From Opeltia flavorubescens (Eukaryota > Ascomycota > Lecanoromycetes > Teloschistales > Teloschistaceae), in assembly GCA_000442125.1 (NCBI GenBank), contig KE546967.1, positions 1,922,001 through 1,986,000 of the forward strand: a stretch of DNA of 64,000 nt, given 5' to 3'. Below, piece after piece: positions 56,336 through 64,000 of this stretch (the stretch's first letter is position 1; every line of letters starts with the position of its first letter). The position numbers and the translations under genes are program-made. The notes below the pieces were generated by a model. That model had not been told where the DNA came from. It searched no databases and saw nothing but the letters and a program-made list of their open reading frames with translations.

Positions 56336-58255
56336 ATGGGGTTAATGATCAAAAAACCACAGGATGTTCCTGGCTCAGCGGCGCCGGCTATTATCATCGG
56401 GCTATTTGTCGCTTTTGGCGGCATTCTCTTTGGGTAAGAGTCCTACATCTCGGAAGGTTCTTCAGCAGTATGACTAAAGATCAATAGCTATGACACGGGT
56501 ACAATTGGAGGTACCAATGCGCTTACGGTCCTCTGGAAATACTCCCTCAATCCTAATGTTGTATAGGAATCCTGGCAATGCCATATTGGCGAACTCAATT
56601 CTCAACCGGATACACCAACTTGAAGGACGGGAACCCAGATGTTAGCCCAAGCCAATCGTCAACAATCGTTTCATTGCTTTCGGCAGGAACCTTCTTTGGA
56701 GCTTTATCAGCGTCTCCAATGGCAGATCTACTTGGTCGGCGGCTTGGAATGATTGCTTCGACCGGCGTCTTCTGCGTTGGGGTAATCATGCAAACCGCTG
56801 CCACTGCCATCCCTCTCTTCGTTGCTGGTCGTTTTTTCGCTGGGTTTGGTGTTGGATTGATATCAGCAATCATCCCGCTATATCAGTCCGAGACAGCACC
56901 GAAATGGATCCGAGGTGCAATCGTTGGATGCTACCAATTGGCCATTACAATCGGTCTACTCCTTGCCGCTATCGTAGATAATGCGACCAAAGATCGAAAC
57001 GATACAGGTTCTTACCGGATCCCCGTAGCGGTGCAATTTGCTTGGGCCATTATCCTGATTACTGGCATGCTGATCCTCCCTGAGACGCCTCGCTACTACA
57101 TCAAAGTTGGGAAAGGCCCGCAGGCGGCCAAGTCGCTATCTCGACTACGTCGACTCGATGTTGATCACCCTTCTCTCGTCGAGGAGCTCGCAGAGATTAA
57201 AGCAAACTACGATTACGAATTGTCTCTTGGAAAGTCAACATACATAGAGTGCTTCAAGGGGTCGCTTGGCAAACGTCTTCTTACTGGATGCCTGCTTCAA
57301 GGCTTGCAGCAGTTGACGGGCGTTAACTTCATCTTCTACTACGGCACATCCTTCTTCAGTAATTCCGGAATCAAAAACTCCTTCGCCATCACCATGATTA
57401 CCAGTGTCATCAATGTTTGTTCCACCTTCCCAGGCTTGTATCTCGTCGAGAAATGGGGCCGCCGACCGCTGCTCCTCTTCGGTGCTATCGGGATGTTGTA
57501 CGTTGATGCAATCCAGACCGACCCCTCGTATTGGATCTGCTAACAATGATAAAGCGTTTGCCAGTATATAGTGGCAGGAGTCAATACAGCTCTTCCGGAT
57601 TCCCAAGTGGCCAACAAGGTCTTGATCGCCTTTGTCTGTTTCTACATATACTTCTTCGCAAGTACCTGGTGAGTATATCTTTCCGCCCCTTTTCTAAGAT
57701 TATTGCACAATACAGCCTCGGGCAAATAGGATAAAGGACGCTGACTGACATGGCATTTGAAGGGGTCCCGTTGCATGGGTCGTCACTGGCGAACTCTTCC
57801 CTCTCAAATCGCGGGCCAAATGCCTTTCAATGACGACGGCATCAAATTGGTTACTCAACTGGGCGATTGCATACTCAACGCCATACATGGTCAATGGTGG
57901 CAAAGGGAATGCCAACCTACAAGGAAAAGTATTTTTCGTGTGGGGCACCTTCTGTCTCATCTGCGCCTTCTTCGTCTGGGCTTTGATCTATGAGACCAAG
58001 GGTCTAAGCTTGGAACAGGTTGACGAGTTGTACGGCAAGTGCAGCAAAGCATGGCAGAGCAAGGAATTCCGGCCTACGCTCAGCTTCGCCGAAGTTCAAG
58101 AGATTCGAGGGAGTGTGAGTGGTCGACATGCGAGCTTGGCAGATATCGAGGCCGATGTGGGGAGAAAGAAGAGCGCGGCCCATTTGGAAGGACATCACAC
58201 CGCACCGATAACAGATGATAAGACGGGCTATTATACTGGTGGTGCTGGCGTCTGA
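56336..58255 (+). CDS. MFS sugar transporter (hexose/quinate permease type)
   Basis: Five exons, 56336-56433, 56488-56510, 56567-57497, 57555-57668 and 57763-58255, join in frame to 552 residues. Exon 2 is only 23 nt. The intron at 57498 uses GTACGT and the acceptor AAAG at 57554; the product GAIGMF-VCQYIVAGVNTA matches the family. Twelve membrane segments are expected; marks include GYDTGTIGG in TM1, DLLGRRLGM, RFFAGFGVGLISAIIPLYQS, LPETPRYYIKVG, GLQQLTGVNFIFYYG, EKWGRRPLLLFGA, TWGPVAWVVTGELFPL and YETKGLSLEQVDELY. It imports a sugar by proton symport at the plasma membrane. The 100-residue C-terminal tail is cytosolic. Which sugar is unknown. Confidence 0.92.
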
Positions 58256-59241
58256 ACCATGCGTGAGCTGTGCGTACACTATACATGCGTCGTTGATATT
58301 GCGAAAGACAAGATCTAGATAGATTTCGGCGGTTGAATTCTCGACGTATTTGTTTCGAGATAGCCTCGGTCTTTATGAATTAACCCATGGCACTCAGAGC
58401 ACTTCCTGCACGAATATACTCCGTCTATGTCGGCCTCACTTGATTAATACGGTGTTCAAGAAGGTCACCAAAGAGATGGTTTCCATCAGTGTAACCATGA
58501 GCCTGATCGGGCGACGTTGAATTTGAATATCGAAAACCTCGCTGTCGTTGTCCAGGATGGCAGCCAATGGAACCTCATGGTGACCATATTGGACCCCTGT
58601 TACCCCAGAAATTGTCTCCATGCGCCCGGGAAATTACGAACGGGGATCTGCGATGAACTATACTGATTTAAGACTAGCTTAACAGTTCGACTGCAGAGCC
58701 GTTCGAACCCTTCTTTCATTTCATCTCCACTGATTCACTCTGTTGACTCTTCCATGCCGAAGCTTCTCTCTGAAATTTTGGTGATGATGCAATCCAGTGA
58801 CAGTCATGTGCGTGCCTCTAAGTCTCTACACTCTCTTCAGATATATGTATGTTTGGTTGGACCCTTGCAAACAACCAACATCATGTTGTTTATTCCTTGC
58901 CGCAGCTAGGCTAAAAACCTTGACCACGCCAATTTCCACCTAATTCGGATAACCTCATTTCGCTCCTTTGATGATATCCCGCCGTTGGGATTGGGGGCAG
59001 GCTCGCTCGTGCTAGCCCGTCTGCTGCCGCCATGTCCTCGCTGTCTTTTACTTCGCCGTCTCAATGGTTTGACATCTTTGTAGTCGCTCCCTTATCATCG
59101 TCTCCTACAACCGCTTCATTCGTTCAGCGGGCCTTCTTTCATTATCCTCGCGAAAACGCTTTGATGTTGTGACTTTTGCTCTCGAAAGAGACTTCGCGAT
59201 ACCAATATACCCCAATTTATTTGACTAATTCATAATACATA
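58256..59241. other. Intergenic, promoter side of the glucanase gene
   Basis: No supported gene. The frame 58436-58621 (-) has no recognisable domain. The last 200 bp are pyrimidine-rich, as in fungal core promoters. Confidence 0.45.
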
Positions 59242-60523
59242 ATGCGGACTGCCTCATACGTCGCCGCTTCAGCTTTGCTGGGCTTCTCTTTTGCGAGCAG
59301 CCTTCCTCGACATGGCCATCAAGCGTTCCATGACAAGCGCCATGAGGCTCTCCTCGAGAGAAATGATGAGCAATTATCTCAGAACACCAGCTGTGCATGT
59401 ACCACCATTTGGTCAACCTTCTACGGAGAGCCTACTCGTAGGTTCTCCTATACCCGGAGGAAAAACCTCCCAAACTCGTCGCTGATACTCTACAGTGATT
59501 CAACCAGCTGAACCAGAAACCACGAGTACCACCCCTCCAACCATAGCGCAGACAACCATCCATCCTATAACCAATGCCCCCGAAGCTCCCTCTTCAACAT
59601 CAATCGCACCCAAGCCCGCCCCTCCTCCTCCTAAAGCTCCCGCCCCAAAAGCAGCCGCACCACAACCCAAGAAACCTGCACCCAAAGCTCCCACCTCCCA
59701 CGCCTCCTCCCCGCTCGGCACCACCGGCTCCCAATGGGCAATGACTTACTCCCCCTACACCAACTCCGGAAACTGTAAATCCACATCCGATATCACAGCA
59801 GACGTCACCTCCATCGCCTCCAAAGGCTTCTCCAGCATCCGCATCTACAGCACCGACTGCAACGGCCTTGGCGCCGTCGCAGCAGCTGCAAGCCCCCATT
59901 CCTTAAACCTTATCCTGGGTGTCTACATCTCCGACTCCGGCATCGAGGCCGCGCGCCCGCAGATTGAGGAAATTGTCTCTTGGGCTAGCGGTGGGGGCAG
60001 TTGGCAGGGGGTAGAAATGATCGTCGTGGGCAATGAGGCTGTTTTCAACGGGTTTTGCTCAGCGGAGGATCTGGCGGGTTTTATCGCTGAAGCGAGATCC
60101 GCGTTTAAGGCCGCAGGGTATTCGGGGCCGGTTACGACGACGGAGACGATGGATATTCTTCAAGAGCATTCTTCGACGCTTTGCCCCGCGATGGATATTG
60201 CGGCTGCGAACATCCATCCTTTTTTCAATGGGCAGGTCAGTGCTAGTGAGGCGGGGAAGTTTGTATCTGAGCAGTTAGCGATGTTGGAGGGAGAAGTTTG
60301 TCCGGGGAAAGAGGCGAGGAATTTGGAAACTGGATGGCCGAAGCGGGGGGAAGTTAATGGGAAGGCTATCCCCGGGGTGTGGGAGCAGGAGGTTGCGGTT
60401 ATGGGGATTAAAAGTCAGGCGGGGGGGAAGAGTGCGTTTTTTAGCTATGTGGATGATGAGTGGAAGGGGGAGGGGGAGTGGGGCGTTGAGAGGAATTTTG
60501 GGTGTGGGGGGTTGTTTGGATGA
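59242..60523 (+). CDS. Secreted GH17 glucan endo-1,3-beta-glucosidase (cell-wall Scw/BtgE type)
   Basis: Exons 59242-59437 and 59496-60523 with a 58-nt intron give 407 residues. A signal peptide (MRTASYVAASALLGFSFAS) is followed by a segment with CACTTIWSTFYGEPT, the motif of the BtgE/Scw11 group, and a Pro/Ala/Lys-rich wall-binding linker (about 85-140). The GH17 barrel shows WAMTYSPYTNSGNCKS, FSSIRIYSTDCN, the acid/base glutamate in IVVGNEAVFNG and the nucleophile glutamate in NLETGWPKRGEV. It remodels beta-1,3-glucan in the wall. The linker codons are C-rich; from about 59975 the DNA turns G-rich. Confidence 0.92.
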
Positions 60524-61342
60524 GATTAGGAGATGGGGGAGATGGGGGAGTTTTTGTTTCGAGGAGGGTAAGGGGGATATGAGTACGTCTATGTAATCAT
60601 AATTTTCTTCTCGTGGTCTCGTACGACAATCCTTTGAAGGAGATTGGAGTGTTGTGACGCTTATTAGGGGAGGTTGAATGCTGTGTATATATTTCAAAAC
60701 TTTTCTGAGAACTTAATTTTTTGCTTTGCCTGTGCTACATATTTATTTATTTTATTCTCCTTTTTCTTTTCCGGGGGAAATACTTGAATGAAGAAGTTGA
60801 ACAAGATAAAATGAGATATTCTACTATCTTGAATATCGGGGCTGGATATTGGACAGTGGGAAAGGCGGAAAAAGGACGATAAACGTAATCTTTGAATATC
60901 TATATTCCGTGTTCATGATGCTTGCACATATGTCGGTGCTGGTGCTGATACTGATAGTCTTGCGTGGGTATGCCTAAGCTCGTATTTGTGTACCGAAATC
61001 GAAGGCCCTTTCCATAGACGAAGCATTCAAAAGCGGCCTGTCTTCTACCATGCTATTACCATGGCACTTGAACAAATCCAGGAACAAGCGGATGTATCGA
61101 TGACTCCGGCTTTTGAACGAAGTATAAGTGTCCATGCGAAGGCGATTTCCCTTCTCTTTAATTCCATTAAAATACGATGAAAACCGGGTCGTTGATTTAT
61201 CTCGTTCGTTAAGTACTATGCGTAAACGGTGGTATAGATATGCAAAACACAGTGCCCCCATGAAAAAAATCCAGATAACGTCGCTTCATCCATCCAATTC
61301 CCAATCCAAGAAACACATCCCAACAATTCCCCCCCCCCCTCA
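60524..61342. other. Intergenic region between convergent genes
   Basis: No supported gene. T-rich and A-rich sections near 60700-60780 may be the 3' end of the glucanase transcript; a C-run lies at 61331-61339. Frames at 60974-61261 (-) and 60986-61180 (+) lack features. Confidence 0.45.
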
Positions 61343-64000
61343 TCACCAAAATTTCGCCTTCCCCAATCCCTTGCTAATACCAGTCTGCTCCCCTACATTC
61401 CCCACCGCATCCTGCCCAGCCTTCGCTCCCTCCCCAACTTTCCCTCCCACAGCACCAGCCGCATCAGCGCCTTTATCCAAACCCGTAGTTTCGCCGACTT
61501 TACTCGCCGCATCTGTTGCTGTCTCCGCACCCTTGTCCAACCCCGTAGTCTCGCCGACTTTACTCGCCGCATCCTGACCCGCCTGCGCTCCCTCCCCTAA
61601 TTTCTCGGTAGCGGTTTCCGCGGTCTCAGTCGCTGTCTCCGCACCTTTGTCCAAACCTGTAGATTCGCCAATGTTGCTGGCGCCATCTTTCGCGCTCTCT
61701 AGACCTTTCTGTGCAGTCTCCCCAGCTTTGGCGGCTCCGTCTTGAATACCCTCCGCACCATTGCTGACAGCCTCACCGGCTTGATCCGCACCCGTAGACT
61801 CCCCAATCTTCCCAGCTGCGTCTTTCGCTCCCTCAACTCCCTCGCTGACTTTCTCTACGCCTTTATCCGCACCGGTGACCTCTCCCATCTTCTCCACCCC
61901 ATCTTTTGCGCCTTCCGCTCCTTTACTGACGCCCTTGCCGAGTTGCTCGGGGGCTTGACCTGCGGTCTTGACGCCCGTTTGTACCCCATCGCCGACGGTA
62001 TCTACGGCTTTGCCTCCGCCGGAACCGACCATTTTACTGGCATTCTGTGACGTCACGCCAACTGCATCGACGACCTCTTCCGTTTTCTCACCTGCGGTCT
62101 CGGCGCCGACAGCACTCATGCCTTTGTTCAAGCCCGAACCGGCTGCATCTGTCGTTCCCTTGGAGACGGAGCCGACTGTAGAGGTTGCGTTCTCCACTGT
62201 CGTGCTTGCGGCATCGGTGCCTGTTTTGGCAGCATCGCCAGCCTTGTTTGTGGCATCTTGTTGGGTTTTAGAGGCCGTGGTCGCAGCTTCGTGGACTTTT
62301 TCTGTCGCACCGCTCGTGTCTGCTTCTACGGGTTTGCTGGAGGACCAAGAAGGGAGATATGCGGCCGCGGAGGCAAGGTAGCCTTTTGACGGTTCGTCGG
62401 CTTTTGCTGGAGCGGCCGTCTCAGTTGCTGCGCTGCCAGCATCTGCGACTTTGCCGGTTGTGCTGTGCCAGGAAGGCAGGTACTGTGCTGCGTATAGAGC
62501 TGCTTGGGTTAGATAGCCGGGGCCGACTTCGCTAATGCCTTCTTTAGCTAGGTCTTCGTTCTTGCTGCCGGAGCGGCTGAGGTAGAGCTTATCCTTCGCA
62601 CGTTGGTAGTAAGTTTTGCCGTCGGTGTCTTTGTAGGTCGCAACGCCATCGATGGCGTTGGCGCTCGATTTGAGGGCTCGATAGCCAAACTCAGCAGCTT
62701 TATCGGGGTCTGAAGCGGTGCTGCGGGAAATGTAGAGCTGCTCGCTGGCCCATTGCATCATGGTTTTCTCGTTCTTCTGCTCAATTTCTTTCTCCATATT
62801 CCCAGCTTCCTTCTCCGCGTCTTGATCACTGACGTCTTTCTTGCCCAGGTAAGCTTGAGATTTCTCTTTCGCTTGTCGGACATAGTCTTGTTCTTCCTCC
62901 TCCGCGAGCATCTTCTCGTAAGCGGCTTCCTCGTTCTTGATCTCCTCTTTGTCGAGATCTTGGAGGCCGATCTGGGAGAGTATCTTGCCGATGAGGAAAC
63001 GATACCGAAGGTGGCCGTTGACTGTTTCGCTGACGTCAACATTCTCAACACCAGGAAGACCTTGAATTGGGGCAAGGCCAGCGATGCCATATTGGATGGA
63101 GCTGGTCCGGTAGAGGAAGGCTAGGACGCGGTCATTTGTGGAGTAGACGTTAATAAGGCGACCAGAGCAAGCGGTCTTCATCATCCGCCAACTCGCCGTG
63201 TCTGAAGGTGTAGGAGCTCCGATCAAGATGGCCGATTCGACCAGATCGAAGGCCTTTCGCTTTGCAAGGCTTGTCAAGCACGAGTAGATAGCTCTAGCAC
63301 CAAGAGAATAGCCAATCAAGGTGACAGATCGTTGACCCTGAGCGCGATGTATCAGTGCGTCCGCCAGAACTTCTCCAGCTTTATCCGCCCTTGTCTTTCC
63401 CAATGTAAAGGGGTTGTCGACCACTCTTGCGACTTTGGCCAGGCCCATAGGCCATGTCACGGAAGACATGAGCTCTGCGAAGACCGTCTTTTGGATGACT
63501 TGACTCTGAGCATATCCCCAAGCGGCGCTACTGAGCATCGTTTTCATCGAGTTACCCAGGTTGATCAACGTCTCAAGTTCCCATCTCAGAGCGAACACTT
63601 CCGACCCAGTATTGAGGACTCGCCAAGGTTTGACGATCTCTTCCTTCTCCGTTAGCCAGCCCGTGATGCCGATAGTAACGCGGAGCCGGCGGTCTTCTTC
63701 TGCTGCTTCGCTTTCGTCTGCAAATTCCTTCCTCCGACCGTGGACAGGCAAAAAGGCAAAGTCTTCGACTTCACGGGAAAGGTTGTCCATCATCTGCCCA
63801 GTCATCTGGCCGCCATATGCTCCGAATAAAGCGCCAACGAGATATGTGCTTCCTGCAACCGTGCCAAGATCTATCAGACAGGTTCGTCAGCAGGGCTCAC
63901 CAACGAATGAAAGTGCAATACATACATCCAGCAGCAGCAGTCGCTCCTAGTCCCAATCCACCCATGAGAGCACCAACACCAGAGGCAACCATGGGAGCAG
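61343..64000 (-). CDS. DUF726/TMCO4-type alpha/beta hydrolase with an LEA-like repeat tail (5' part outside the window)
   Basis: The visible part is a last exon (63870-61343) and 75 nt of the previous one (64000-63926), joined by a 55-nt intron; the frame reads VASGVGALMGGLGLGATAAA then GTVAGSTYLVGALFGAYGGQ, so a membrane hairpin precedes the enzyme. It matches the yeast YFL034W/Mil1 and human TMCO4 family: LRVTIGITGWLTEKEEI, FALRWELETLINLGN, the nucleophile elbow VTLIGYSLGARAIYSC, ILIGAPTPSD and YRTSSIQYGIAGLAPIQ. From about codon 430 after the intron the protein is a Lys/Asp/Ala/Gly/Glu-rich array (KVGETTGLDKGAETAT and variants) like LEA or amphipathic lipid-binding repeats, ending GLGKAKFW. 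The tail DNA contains tandem ~66-bp repeats near 61470-61640. Confidence 0.87.

Overview
The window is nuclear DNA of a filamentous ascomycete (Pezizomycotina). The support is protein genes split by many 45-60 nt GT-AG introns with CTAAY-like branch sites, a class IV chitin synthase, a HET-domain gene, a STAND/NACHT gene with a HeLo-like N-terminus, and a fungal-type LYS1. A Leotiomycetes-like host is a guess. I rebuilt exon structures by hand from splice signals, reading-frame continuity and protein similarity known to me. No search was run. Three ambiguous bases (N) sit at 12327, 15027 and 37290.

Layout. 1-14.5 kb is a gene-dense core: a zinc/CDF transporter fragment, a Cdc1/Ted1-type metallophosphatase, LYS1, a D-2-hydroxyacid dehydrogenase, a DapA-family aldolase, the palmitoyltransferase PFA4 and a six-exon secreted cysteine protein. 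A 267-bp MITE-like element sits upstream of LYS1. 14.5-22.4 kb is gene-poor: a 22-bp minisatellite, decayed genes and a tandemly duplicated family of unknown acidic, coiled-coil-like proteins. 22.7-30.4 kb holds a HeLo-NACHT-ankyrin-ZZ NLR and a HET-domain gene, head to head, with a 497-bp inverted-repeat element between them. 31-37.3 kb holds a fumarate reductase-cytochrome b5 fusion and a MutL homologue. 37.5-40.5 kb carries a tRNA-Ala relic and further copies of the unknown family, in the opposite orientation to the first group. 40.9-48.6 kb is a divergent pair: a Sel1-repeat chitin synthase activator (Skt5/Chs4 type) and the class IV chitin synthase it would be expected to activate. 49.8-64 kb returns to ordinary genes: a WD40 protein, a 'beta-flanking' Gly-rich protein, a methyltransferase, a sugar transporter, a GH17 glucanase and a DUF726 lipase-like protein with an LEA-like tail.

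How the genes fit together. The Skt5-like activator, the chitin synthase and the GH17 protein point to cell-wall building. The NLR/HET pair points to non-self recognition. LYS1 completes lysine synthesis. The two observations I value most are the unknown gene family with shared promoter blocks on both sides of the NLR/HET/MutL segment, and a recurrent switch within genes from a C-rich to a G-rich coding strand, seen in genes of both orientations.
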